From Candidatus Cloacimonadota bacterium (GTDB taxonomy: Bacteria > Cloacimonadota > Cloacimonadia > Cloacimonadales > Cloacimonadaceae): a stretch of DNA of 27,440 nt. Shown in pieces: positions 7,722 to 15,516 of the stretch. The DNA lies in NCBI GenBank assembly GCA_023392795.1, contig JAEWNJ010000135.1, positions 1 to 27,440 on the forward strand. The letters run 5' to 3'. Position 1 is the first letter of the stretch. Every line of letters starts with the position of its first letter. The notes under the pieces were generated by a model. That model saw only the letters and a program-made list of their open reading frames with translations, was not told where the DNA came from and did no database searches. The position numbers were made by a program, and so were the translations under genes.

Positions 7722-8918
7722 TCAGCCTTTTATGCGCTTGTACTCAGCCAGACCTTCGCTAAAGATGTGCATGGCTTTAGCCAGATCGTCCCTATTCAGG
7801 ATGTAGGCCAGGCGCAATTCGTTTTTACCCAGACCCGGAGTAGCATAGAAGCCTTCCGCGGGAGCAGCCATCACGGTCTCATTATTGATACTGAAGTCGT
7901 TTAGAAGCCACATCACAAAATCCTCGGCATCTGCAATGGGCAGCTTGGCTACGATGTAGAAAGCACCTTCCGGCTTTTTGCAGATGATGCCATCGATCCT
8001 GGCCAAGGCATCAAACACCAGGTCACGACGGGACTGGTATTCGCTCACTATCTCCTCAAAGTAGGTATCCGGTAAGCGTACACAGGCATTGGCTGCCAAT
8101 TGATCCACTGTGGGCGGGCACAATCTTGCCTGTGCGAATTTCAATGTAGCGGCCATCAAAGCCTGATTGCGACAAACGATACAGCCGATGCGCGCGCCAC
8201 AGGCAGAGTAACGCTTGGAAACACTATCCACCATGATGGCGTGATCTTCAAAATCCGGAACTTCCAGTACTGATGTATGTTTGAGCCCATCGTAGATAAA
8301 CTCGCGATACACTTCGTCAGAAATAAGGTAGAGTCCATGTTTCTTACAGATATCCGCCACGCGAAACAGCTCTTCTCTGCTGTAGACAGTACCGGTGGGA
8401 TTGCCGGGATTGCACAGCATGATCGCCCTGGTCTTGGGATTGATCAGCTTTTCGATTTCTGCGTTATCAGGCAGGGCAAAGCCGTTCTCAGCATGAGTTG
8501 TAACGGCTTTCAGATGGATCGACGCCATGGTGGCAAATCCGTTGTAGTTTGTATAAAAAGGTTCGGGGACGATGATCTCGTCACCTTCATTGGCCACCAC
8601 CATCATGGCAAAGGTGACGGCTTCGCTTCCCGCTGTGGTCACGATGATATCTTTCGTGGAGAGTTGGATGCCGATCCTGGAGTAATAATGTACCAGACCT
8701 TCCTGATACACTTCCAGTCCTTGCGAGGGACCGTATGCCAGCACCTTGTCTGAAAACTCGTGATATACCTTGAGCATTTCGGGGGGAGTGGCAATATCAG
8801 GTTGACCGATATTGAGATGATAGACCTTGATTCCCCTGGCCTTGGCACTATTGGCGTAAGGCATCAGTTTCCTGATGGGTGAAGCCTGAATCTCGATTGC
8901 GCGTTTTGATAGCTGCAT
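7722..8918 (-). CDS. Pyridoxal-phosphate aminotransferase, class I fold (aspartate aminotransferase-like)
   Basis: At 398 residues this is the normal length for subgroup I aminotransferases. Visible PLP-site residues are N170 in NPGNPTG, D201 and Y204 in SDEVYREF, and the Schiff-base lysine K235 in DSVSKRYSACGARIG, with R243 for the phosphate or carboxylate. GQPDIATPPE near 38-47 is the usual N-terminal substrate-side segment. The family transfers amino groups between an amino acid and 2-oxoglutarate; the sequence does not fix the substrate. The ATG at 8918 follows AAGGAAG. It is the first gene of the minus-strand run, with a promoter-like site at 8955-8984. Together with the 2-oxoacid:ferredoxin oxidoreductase at the end of the run, it fits amino-acid fermentation (transamination followed by oxidative decarboxylation). 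Confidence 0.9.
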   Translation of the reverse strand: MQLSKRAIEIQASPIRKLMPYANSAKARGIKVYHLNIGQPDIATPPEMLKVYHEFSDKVLAYGPSQGLEVYQEGLVHYYSRIGIQLSTKDIIVTTAGSEAVTFAMMVVANEGDEIIVPEPFYTNYNGFATMASIHLKAVTTHAENGFALPDNAEIEKLINPKTRAIMLCNPGNPTGTVYSREELFRVADICKKHGLYLISDEVYREFIYDGLKHTSVLEVPDFEDHAIMVDSVSKRYSACGARIGCIVCRNQALMAATLKFAQARLCPPTVDQLAANACVRLPDTYFEEIVSEYQSRRDLVFDALARIDGIICKKPEGAFYIVAKLPIADAEDFVMWLLNDFSINNETVMAAPAEGFYATPGLGKNELRLAYILNRDDLAKAMHIFSEGLAEYKRIKG

Positions 8919-8954
8919 TTAAGATACTTCCTTATGTGTTTTTTTTCTTTGTGC

Positions 8955-8984
8955 CCTATATTTAGGACAGTGGAAAAAAGACAA
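8955..8984 (-). promoter_or_regulatory. Putative sigma-70-type promoter of the aminotransferase operon
   Basis: Reading the minus strand, TTGTCT (8984-8979) is followed by an 18-nt spacer and TATAGG (8960-8955). Transcription would start near 8948, about 30 nt before the aminotransferase ATG, leaving room for its AAGGAAG ribosome binding site. The match is moderate and was judged by eye. Confidence 0.4.
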
Positions 8985-9183
8985 GGAAAATCTTCGCAGC
9001 TGTTTAACGCTTCATCGATCATGAAACCATAACGCGCTGCATAGCATGGCCATAACAAAAGAGCTAGTTTGCTTTATGTCAGTATTTATTGGCTTCAGTA
9101 CCCCTGCTTCACTGTTTGTCCGAGCAAAGGAATCTTGTCACTTCCCCTTCTCAGGCCATTGATGAAGTGATATTCAAACTCCA

Positions 9184-9210
9184 ATCAAGCCTTAACTGTT
9201 AAGGCTTGAT
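9184..9210. repeat. Perfect 27-bp palindrome, operator-like
   Basis: ATCAAGCCTTAA and its exact reverse complement TTAAGGCTTGAT flank a CTG centre. Neither strand has a T-run after it, so it does not look like an intrinsic terminator. It sits between divergent operons, 110 bp before cmk and 266 bp before the aminotransferase, where a dimeric repressor or activator could act on either side. Confidence 0.75.
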
Positions 9211-9319
9211 AAAGGCAAGATATGGATGTGGCTAACGCTGTCAAAGAAGGGCAGCGAAGATTTCAGTTGACTCAGATTTGCATGGAAAAAATCGTGTATT
9301 CTGGAGTTTTAACAGGATT

Positions 9320-10000
9320 ATGAAGAGAATCATCATTGCCATTGACGGCCCGGCTGCCTCAGGTAAAAGCACCGCGGCTAAGCTGTTAGCCACTCGGCTC
9401 AGCTATCTGTATATCGATACAGGAGCGATGTACCGTGCCTGTGCTCTGGCTGCAAACAGGGCAGGTATTGATATCAGCGATGCGCCCTCTCTGCATGATC
9501 TTTTGGCCAATCTGAGCATCGAAATCTCCCAGAATCCCGAAGGCAACATCATCCTCTTAAATGGCGAGGATGTATCCTCCCTTATCAGAACTCCCGAAAT
9601 ATCCCGGCAAGCCTCCGCCATCTCTGCAAAGCAGGAAGTGCGCGAAAGGATGGTGGAATTGCAGCGCGCTATGGGCCGCGATGGGGGAGTAGTATTGGAT
9701 GGCAGAGATATTGGCACCGTGGTGTTTCCCGCTGCTGAATTGAAGTTTTTCCTCATTGCTCCGCTGGAAGTGCGAGCCTTGCGCCGGCAAAAAGAACTCG
9801 CAGCCAAGGGCCATCCCAGCGTGTACGAGGAAGTCCTGGCCGAGATGAGAGAACGTGACGCGGCGGATTCATCCAGAGCTCTGGCCCCGCTCATTCCAGC
9901 TAAGGACGCCATTCACGTCGACACTCAGGATTTCAGCATTGAAGAAATGGTGGATGCTCTTTATGATCATTACGTCAAACTGATGGAGCGAATGTGCTGA
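9320..10000 (+). CDS. cmk: Cytidylate kinase
   Basis: This 227-residue enzyme phosphorylates CMP and dCMP with ATP in the cytosol. The P-loop GPAASGKS is at 10-17, followed by YIDTGAMYRA. Further family marks are the LDGRDIGTVVFP segment and the arginine-rich lid (REREAADSS-like, here MRERDAADSSRA). I chose the ATG at 9320 because it begins MKRIIIAIDGPA, as family members do. A start at 9278 would add 14 unrelated residues without a ribosome binding site. Only a short AGGA close to the ATG, or a GGAG 13 nt away, is available for ribosome binding. The gene overlaps ispH by 7 bp and opens the cmk-ispH-rpsA cluster, an arrangement found in many bacteria. Confidence 0.95.
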   Translation: MKRIIIAIDGPAASGKSTAAKLLATRLSYLYIDTGAMYRACALAANRAGIDISDAPSLHDLLANLSIEISQNPEGNIILLNGEDVSSLIRTPEISRQASAISAKQEVRERMVELQRAMGRDGGVVLDGRDIGTVVFPAAELKFFLIAPLEVRALRRQKELAAKGHPSVYEEVLAEMRERDAADSSRALAPLIPAKDAIHVDTQDFSIEEMVDALYDHYVKLMERMC

Positions 10001-10881
10001 TACGTCTGGCCAGGCATTCCGGTTACTGTTTTGGCGTTCGCAGGGCCATTCAATTGGCTTTGGATGCCGCGGATCACAAAGGTCCGGTGTCCACTTTGGG
10101 TGAATTGATTCACAATCCTCAGGTGGTGCAGGAACTTGAGGCAAAAGGTGTATCTGTAATCAATGATGCCGCTGGGACAGAGCAGAGAACGGTGGTTATC
10201 CGATCTCATGGTGTTTCCCGGGAAGAGTTTGCCATGTTGGAACGAGGCGGGAATTGCATCATAGATGCCACTTGTCCCTATGTGAAGCGTACCCACGAGC
10301 TGATCAAAAAGGCCAATGAAGAAGGTTATCCAGTCCTGATTTTAGGCGATCCGAAACACCCTGAGGTCATCGGTCTCCGCAGTTATGGTGATGAACGTAC
10401 TTTGATCTATGAACCAGGCACAGAGCTTCCCGAGATTAGGGGTAGCCGCCTTTGTGTAATCTCGCAGACTACCCAAAAGATAGAAAATTTGCGCGAATTG
10501 GTATCAAAATTGCTTGACGTCGTAATGGAGCTGAAAGTTTATAATACAATTTGTCTTGCTACCTCGCAACGGCAATTTGCCAGCGAGTGTTTGGCCAAGG
10601 ACAGTGATTTGATGATTGTGATTGGCGGCAAGAACAGCTCAAATACAAAGATGCTTGCCAGTTTATGCGGCAAGTATTGTCCCACGTTTCATATCGAAAC
10701 CGAGGCAGAGTTAAGTGCGGACATGTTTTCCGGGGCTGCACGCATCGGCCTGGCAGCGGGTGCCAGTACTCCCGAATCCCGCATCGTAGCAGTTTATAAC
10801 AAGATAATAAAAATAAATGGGGACGCGGTTCCAGTGACGGGAATCGCCAGTATCCCCTTGTTTAAGGAGGAATCATGTTAA
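9994..10881 (+). CDS. ispH: 4-hydroxy-3-methylbut-2-enyl diphosphate reductase
   Basis: This 295-residue protein catalyses the last step of the MEP isoprenoid pathway, reducing HMBPP to IPP and DMAPP with a [4Fe-4S] cluster. The three cluster cysteines are visible: C12 in GYCFGVRRA, C94 in DATCPYVKRTH and C187 in NTICLATSQRQ. Substrate-binding H40 (GELIHNPQV) and H72 (SHGVS) are present. Translation starts at a GTG (9994-9996) inside the end of cmk, with GGAG 5 nt upstream. The stop overlaps the rpsA start by 7 bp. The overlaps on both sides suggest coupled translation of the three genes. Confidence 0.96.
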   Translation: MLIRLARHSGYCFGVRRAIQLALDAADHKGPVSTLGELIHNPQVVQELEAKGVSVINDAAGTEQRTVVIRSHGVSREEFAMLERGGNCIIDATCPYVKRTHELIKKANEEGYPVLILGDPKHPEVIGLRSYGDERTLIYEPGTELPEIRGSRLCVISQTTQKIENLRELVSKLLDVVMELKVYNTICLATSQRQFASECLAKDSDLMIVIGGKNSSNTKMLASLCGKYCPTFHIETEAELSADMFSGAARIGLAAGASTPESRIVAVYNKIIKINGDAVPVTGIASIPLFKEESC

Positions 10882-13127
10882 ATCATGATCAAAACCCGGT
10901 CGATCCCGAGATTACCGTCGAGGGAGTAGACACAGCGTCGAAATCAACGGAAGTAGAAACAGTGCTCAACATTGAAGAGCCGGTAATGGAAGAAGAAACG
11001 TCTGCAGCTCAGGACGAGCCTGCACAAGAAGATGAAGTAAAGGCCGAAGAACCCAAAGAAGAGCCCCAGGAAGAGCCTAAGGAAGAGCCTAAGCCGAAAG
11101 CTGATCTAAGCCCAGAGGAACGGGAAATGGAAGCCATGCTGAGCATGTATGAAGAATCCTTTTCCAATTTCAAGGTGGGTGAAATCATCGATGGCACCAT
11201 CGTGGACATCTCCGATAAAGACGTACGCGTGGATATCGGATTTAAAAGCGAGGGTGTGATCCCGATTTCAGAATTTGCTTACAGTGGCCCGCCCGAACGC
11301 AACAGCGTGATCCGCGTTTATATCAACAAGATCGAAAGCGGAGACGGCCGTCTGCAGCTTTCCAAGAAGAAGGCGGATTATCAAGAAAATATCCAGCGCA
11401 TCAAAAACGCCGCTGCCGATGGCAGTGTCTTGCCAGGCATCATTCGTCGCAGAGTGAAAGGTGGCATGATCGTGGATATCTTTGGCATCGAAGGTTTTCT
11501 CCCTGGCAGTCAGATGTCCTTAAAACCCATTCCCAATTTGGATCAGTTCATCGGCAAAGAGATGCAATTCAAGGTGGTGAATATTGACGAAGAACACAGC
11601 AACATCATCCTATCACGTCGTGCTGTGATGGAAGAGGAAGCTGCGGTAAAGCGCGAAGAACTGTTGGCAAAGATTCAGATCGACTCCGAGCTTGAAGGTG
11701 AAGTGAAAAACATCACTCAATACGGAGCTTTCATTGATCTTGGTGGCATCGACGGCTTGCTGCACCTTACCGACATGTCCTGGGGAAAGCTTGCGCATCC
11801 CTCGGAAATGCTTGCCATTGGCGACAAAGTGAAGGTGAAGGTCATCAATTTTGATACTGAAACCAATAAGATTTCTCTTGGTCTGAAACAGTTGGTCCCC
11901 CATCCATGGGAAAATATAGAGATCAAGTATCCTGAAGGCACTCGCATCACCGGTAAAGTGGTGAGCGTGAAATCATTCGGAGCCTTTGTGGAAATCGAAC
12001 CCGGCGTAGAAGGCCTGGTTCACATCAGCGAAATGAGCTGGACCAAGAAGATTACCGATGCCCGGAAAATCCTCAAGAACGGTGACGCCATCAATGCCAT
12101 CGTCCTGGAACTGGACAAGGAAAACAAGCGCATCTCCCTTGGTATGAAACAGATGGATCCCAATCCCTGGCTCACCATTGAAGATCGCTATCCCATCGGT
12201 ACTGTGCTCACCCGCAAAGTGAAAAGCCTGACCGCTTTCGGTGCTTTTGTGGAAATCGAAGAAGGTATCGACGGCCTGGTGCACATCTCTGATATCAGCT
12301 GGACCAAGCGCATCTATCACCCTCGCGAAGTATTCCGCAAGGGTCAGGAAGTGCAGAGCATCATCCTATCCATCGATAGAGCCCAGCATCGCATCGCCCT
12401 TGGCGTGAAACAACTCGCTCCAGATCCATGGGAAAGCCTGAATCAGGTGCTTCCAGTGAACACCGAAGTGAAGGGAAAAATCTCCAAACTCATCCCCAAG
12501 GGTGTGCTAGTGGATATCCCCATGGGCGAAGACGTGGTGGAGGGATTTATCCCCATTTCTCACCTCGCGTTACCCAAACTGGAGCATAGCGAAGATGCCT
12601 TCCACGTAGGCGAAGATCTGCCCTTGAAAGTGATCGAGCTGGATATGGACAATCGCCGTCTGATCCTTTCCGTGAAAGCCTTCTTCTTCTCACGCGATCC
12701 CAAGCTGCAAGAAGAATACACCGAGATCCACGAGCAGTACATGCGCGATCGCATCGCCAGAATGCAGAAGAAAAAAGCGGAAAAGGCCCAGAAAGAGAAG
12801 GAAAGAGCCGAACATGGCGAGGATATCATGGAAGATAACTCCATGGTAGAGGATATTCCCGCGTTGGAAGAGACCTTGGAAGTGGGTGAAACTAACATCG
12901 TAGAGGAAACACCGGTTGTGGAAGAGACTCCAGTAGTGGATGAAGTTCCGGCGGTTGAAGAGACTCCAGTAGTGGATGAAGTTCCGGCGGTGGAAGAAAC
13001 TCCCCAAGTGGACGAAACTCCCGTGGTGGAGGAAATCCCGGTGGTAAATGAAACTCCAGTCGTCGAAGAGACGGTGGATGAAGTTCATGCTGCCGAAGAA
13101 ACTGAAGAAGATCCTAAACAAGACTAA
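10875..13127 (+). CDS. rpsA: 30S ribosomal protein S1 with long acidic N- and C-terminal extensions
   Basis: This protein of 750 residues is longer than typical S1 (about 560). Six S1 RNA-binding repeats can be placed at roughly 102-165, 186-250, 272-338, 356-425, 442-512 and 528-602. The middle ones carry the classic GAFVEIE-GVEGLVHISE-type core. Residues 1-95 are acidic and rich in E, P and K. After a basic helix at about 620-645, the tail to 750 is a low-complexity repeat of ETPVVE/DEVPAV-like units. S1 binds mRNA leaders on the small subunit. The start is marked by AAGGAGG shortly before the ATG, inside the end of ispH. A terminator follows 20 bp after the stop. Confidence 0.95.
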   Translation: MLNHDQNPVDPEITVEGVDTASKSTEVETVLNIEEPVMEEETSAAQDEPAQEDEVKAEEPKEEPQEEPKEEPKPKADLSPEEREMEAMLSMYEESFSNFKVGEIIDGTIVDISDKDVRVDIGFKSEGVIPISEFAYSGPPERNSVIRVYINKIESGDGRLQLSKKKADYQENIQRIKNAAADGSVLPGIIRRRVKGGMIVDIFGIEGFLPGSQMSLKPIPNLDQFIGKEMQFKVVNIDEEHSNIILSRRAVMEEEAAVKREELLAKIQIDSELEGEVKNITQYGAFIDLGGIDGLLHLTDMSWGKLAHPSEMLAIGDKVKVKVINFDTETNKISLGLKQLVPHPWENIEIKYPEGTRITGKVVSVKSFGAFVEIEPGVEGLVHISEMSWTKKITDARKILKNGDAINAIVLELDKENKRISLGMKQMDPNPWLTIEDRYPIGTVLTRKVKSLTAFGAFVEIEEGIDGLVHISDISWTKRIYHPREVFRKGQEVQSIILSIDRAQHRIALGVKQLAPDPWESLNQVLPVNTEVKGKISKLIPKGVLVDIPMGEDVVEGFIPISHLALPKLEHSEDAFHVGEDLPLKVIELDMDNRRLILSVKAFFFSRDPKLQEEYTEIHEQYMRDRIARMQKKKAEKAQKEKERAEHGEDIMEDNSMVEDIPALEETLEVGETNIVEETPVVEETPVVDEVPAVEETPVVDEVPAVEETPQVDETPVVEEIPVVNETPVVEETVDEVHAAEETEEDPKQD
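12898..13090 (+). repeat. In-frame tandem repeat encoding the acidic S1 tail
   Basis: Units of roughly 18 bp encode ETPVVE/D-like hexads. The best-preserved copies form a 36-bp period: 12921-12955 and 12957-12991 are identical over 35 bases. The near-identity at DNA level suggests recent slippage or unequal exchange and possible length variation between strains. Confidence 0.8.
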
Positions 13128-14378
13128 ATGATTCAACATATATCAGAAATGGCGCCTCCCCGGAGGCGTCATTTTCTATTATCAGGGCACTTGCTGATTC
13201 CCGTACTCATCCTTGCCCTTACGAGTATCCTCTTTCGGAACTACGATTGGGATCTGGAGGCGCAGGCTTTTCTGTACCGCGAAGCCTGGTCCCTGGGTGA
13301 ACATCCCGCACTGAGAGCACTATATCATTATGGTAATATCCCTGCCCTGCTCACAGTGCTCTACTGCCTTTACGCGCTGGCCAGAATATTCTTTGCTGGG
13401 ACTGCAGTGACGTATCGCAAGCTGTGGCTTTACCCCATCCTCGTACTTATCCTTGGTCCCGGTCTGCTGGTAAACAGCATCCTTAAAGACAACTGGGGAC
13501 GTCCCCGCCCCCGTGATATCACAGAGTTTGGCGGCAAATACGCTTACGAGAGTCCCCTGGAGTACGACAATTCCTCTCCTGGCAAATCCTTTCCCTGCGG
13601 TCACGCCACCATGGGCTTCTTCTTCTATGCGCTGGCCTTTGTGGCAGGAAGAAAGAGCCGCCTCCGGTTCTTCGTACTTACTGTATTTGCCACTCTATTT
13701 GGCAGCGCGATTGGATTTGCTCGCATGGCTCAGGGTGGCCATTTCCTTAGTGATGTGATCTGGGCTGGTGCATTGATTTATCTGGTGTCATTTGCACTAT
13801 GGAGGGCACTGAGCCTGGATACACGGCCTTTATCCGAGCGCAGAGGTGGGGCAAAGGTTCTGAAGGGCTGGCAGAAGGCTCTCATTGTCCTTTTGGGTCC
13901 CTTGATCATCCTCGCAGTAATGCTGGCAAGTCCTTATCATACACTTCAAAATCTGGAGTCCACTGCTAAAGGTGACTACCATCTCGAGATCGATGTTTCT
14001 CTGGCCAATATGGAACTGAGTTTCGGCGATTCTCTGGCGGTGCATAATGTGGTGAGCGGCTTCGGTTTTCCCTCTTCCAAGGCTCGCTTCACCCGCTATC
14101 TGAAGGGCGATACATTATCCTTTGTCCAAAAGAAAAAGGGATTCTTTACAGAGCTTAACGCGATGGTCACCGTGATGGTTGATACCCTGCATTGCAAGAG
14201 CCTACGGCTAAATCTACTGGACGGTGAGCTAGTACTCAGAATACCTCATAACTTTAGCGATACCCTCTTCGTGGATAGTGAAGCGCCTTTGCCTGGGCAT
14301 CCCCGTATTGCCCCTACTCGGCCCGAGGCCAAATATCTCCTTACTAGTCCATCACTTAAAGTGCATCCACCAAAATAA
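13128..14378 (+). CDS. PAP2-superfamily membrane phosphatase with extra C-terminal domain (start uncertain)
   Basis: The open frame is 416 codons. Residues 20-225 form a multi-helix PAP2 domain with all three signature motifs: KDNWGRPRP, PCGHATM (usual PSGH) and ARMAQGGHFLSD. The family dephosphorylates lipid phosphates such as undecaprenyl pyrophosphate, phosphatidic acid or phosphatidylglycerol phosphate at the membrane. Another helix at about 248-268 leads into a soluble, beta-rich C-terminal part of about 145 residues that I do not recognise. The start is unclear. The ATG at 13128 directly follows the rpsA stop but has no good ribosome binding site, and codons 7-16 lie within an intrinsic terminator. 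A TTG at 13191, just before the first membrane helix, is an alternative. The domain call is firm; the start is not. Confidence 0.85.
   Translation: MIQHISEMAPPRRRHFLLSGHLLIPVLILALTSILFRNYDWDLEAQAFLYREAWSLGEHPALRALYHYGNIPALLTVLYCLYALARIFFAGTAVTYRKLWLYPILVLILGPGLLVNSILKDNWGRPRPRDITEFGGKYAYESPLEYDNSSPGKSFPCGHATMGFFFYALAFVAGRKSRLRFFVLTVFATLFGSAIGFARMAQGGHFLSDVIWAGALIYLVSFALWRALSLDTRPLSERRGGAKVLKGWQKALIVLLGPLIILAVMLASPYHTLQNLESTAKGDYHLEIDVSLANMELSFGDSLAVHNVVSGFGFPSSKARFTRYLKGDTLSFVQKKKGFFTELNAMVTVMVDTLHCKSLRLNLLDGELVLRIPHNFSDTLFVDSEAPLPGHPRIAPTRPEAKYLLTSPSLKVHPPK
13147..13177 (+). terminator. Intrinsic terminator after rpsA
   Basis: A 12-bp stem (13147-13158 with 13063-like partner 13163-13174; one G-T pair) closes a CCCG loop and runs into ATTTTCT. 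The core is CGCCTC/GAGGCG. It begins 20 bp after the rpsA stop, so it most likely ends the cmk-ispH-rpsA transcript, although it lies inside the longest version of the PAP2 frame. Confidence 0.75.
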
Positions 14379-14440
14379 TTCTGGACAAGAATAGCCTGCA
14401 CCTCCAGATTGCACACAAAACATCCAAAGGAAGTGTAACG

Positions 14441-15040
14441 ATGAAAAAGGGACTTATCGCTTTACTCATAATCCTCTTGCTAATATTTGTGGTTGCCGGT
14501 TGGTTCATCGGCAGATACAATGCCATACAAAAGGAAAAAGTGACCGTGGAAACTGCCTGGGCTCAGGTGGAAAACGTATATCAAACCCGTTTTGACCTGG
14601 TACCCAATCTGGTCAATACCGTACAGGGTGCTGCCAATTTCGAACGCGAAACTCTCACAGCAGTTACTCAGGCCCGTGCTGCCGTGGGCGGGCAGGTCAA
14701 TCTGCCTCCGGAAGCGCTTAGCGATCCCAATGCCTTCCAGCAGTTTCAGGCCAATCAAGCCGGTCTTTCCAGTGCTCTCAGCCGTCTGATGGTAGTGGTG
14801 GAAAAATATCCGGATCTCAAAGCCAATCAGAACTTCCTTACTTTCCAGTCTCAATTGGAAGGCATCGAAGGTCGCATCCGAGTAGAAAGAATGCGTTACA
14901 ACGAAGCTGCCAAGCTCTACAATCAGATGATCGTGGTATTCCCGAATAACCTCATCGCCGGGATGATAGGTGCTAAGAGCTTCCAGTTCTTCGCGGCGGA
15001 AGCTGAAGCGCAAAAAGCACCCACGGTACAATTCAACTAA
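14441..15040 (+). CDS. lemA: LemA family protein
   Basis: This 199-residue protein has an N-terminal membrane anchor (about 5-23) followed by an all-helical domain. The diagnostic LemA stretch is clear: RYNAIQKEKVTVETAWAQV, then QTRFDLVPNLVNTVQG, and later LSRLMVVVEKYPDLKAN and RYNEAAKLYN. LemA proteins are common in bacteria; their molecular role is poorly known. The ATG follows AAGGAAG. It stands alone between the PAP2 gene (62 bp upstream) and a strong terminator (15063-15089). lemA is often next to a TPM-domain gene, but none is visible here. Confidence 0.93.
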   Translation: MKKGLIALLIILLLIFVVAGWFIGRYNAIQKEKVTVETAWAQVENVYQTRFDLVPNLVNTVQGAANFERETLTAVTQARAAVGGQVNLPPEALSDPNAFQQFQANQAGLSSALSRLMVVVEKYPDLKANQNFLTFQSQLEGIEGRIRVERMRYNEAAKLYNQMIVVFPNNLIAGMIGAKSFQFFAAEAEAQKAPTVQFN

Positions 15041-15062
15041 GCTTACATTCTTCAAGTGCTAT

Positions 15063-15089
15063 AAAAAACCTCCTGCGGGAGGTTTTTTT
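15063..15089 (+). terminator. Intrinsic terminator after lemA
   Basis: An 11-bp stem (AAAAAACCTCC at 15063-15073 with its complement at 15078-15088) closes a TGCG loop and ends in seven T. The A-rich left arm could also let it work on the other strand. Confidence 0.95.
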
Positions 15090-15516
15090 GATGCCCTGCT
15101 ATCCCGAGGGATATGAGAACAGTAAGGTTTGTGCGCGGCTACAGCTTGCAGTGATTAGATAGGAGGCACGAGATACTTTTGTTAGGTTTATTTTACTGTT
15201 TGTCTTCTCGTGCATTCTAAGCTATCCTTTAATCATCAAAAGTAACGTATTATCATCAGGGATTCTGTGAACTTGGTTATGTATTGGTTTTGTGGCTCTG
15301 TATTTGCATTCGTGCAAGAAACGCGTTCAATCCTGTGATATGACCCGATTTATCAGGAATAACTGTGGATAAAACGTTACATTACCCCGGTTCTGTTGAT
15401 GTATGTCGACAGATGTTTGAGGGTTTTTGATAAGAAAAGCACTAAAAGTAGTAGACATGTATTGATGTGTCTCGATTCTGGCACTCGTGTGGAAAACTAG
15501 GGAAAAAGGAGAAAAC
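15090..15516. other. Intergenic region before the MscS-type gene
   Basis: I see no credible gene in these 427 bp. There is an 8-bp inverted repeat, GCACGAGA (15166-15173) with TCTCGTGC (15206-15213). A weak promoter-like pair, TTGATA (15427-15432), 16 nt, TAGTAG (15449-15454), could serve the downstream channel gene. A TGGCAC at 15480 resembles half of a sigma-54 site but lacks the GC element at the right distance. Confidence 0.5.

Larger units (their letters stand above)
8919..9319. other. Divergent intergenic region between the aminotransferase operon and cmk
   Basis: This 400-bp stretch has no credible coding frame on either strand. It separates two divergently transcribed gene runs. It holds a promoter-like pair for the minus-strand operon (8955-8984), a short hairpin with arms TCACTTC (9138-9144) and GAAGTGA (9164-9170), and a perfect 12-bp inverted repeat with a 3-nt centre (9184-9210). 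A TTGACT at 9267-9272 could be a -35 box for cmk, but no good -10 follows it. The ribosome binding signal directly before cmk is weak. Confidence 0.6.

Noticed and set aside
9278..9319. Upstream ATG for cmk
   Set aside because: The extra 14 residues do not resemble cytidylate kinase, and there is no ribosome binding site before this ATG.
12898..13090. Repeat array as a CRISPR
   Set aside because: The repeats are in frame, have no spacers and encode the S1 tail.
15478..15492. TGGCAC as a sigma-54 promoter before the MscS gene
   Set aside because: The GC element expected about 10 bases after the GG is missing. I found no full sigma-54 site in any intergenic region.
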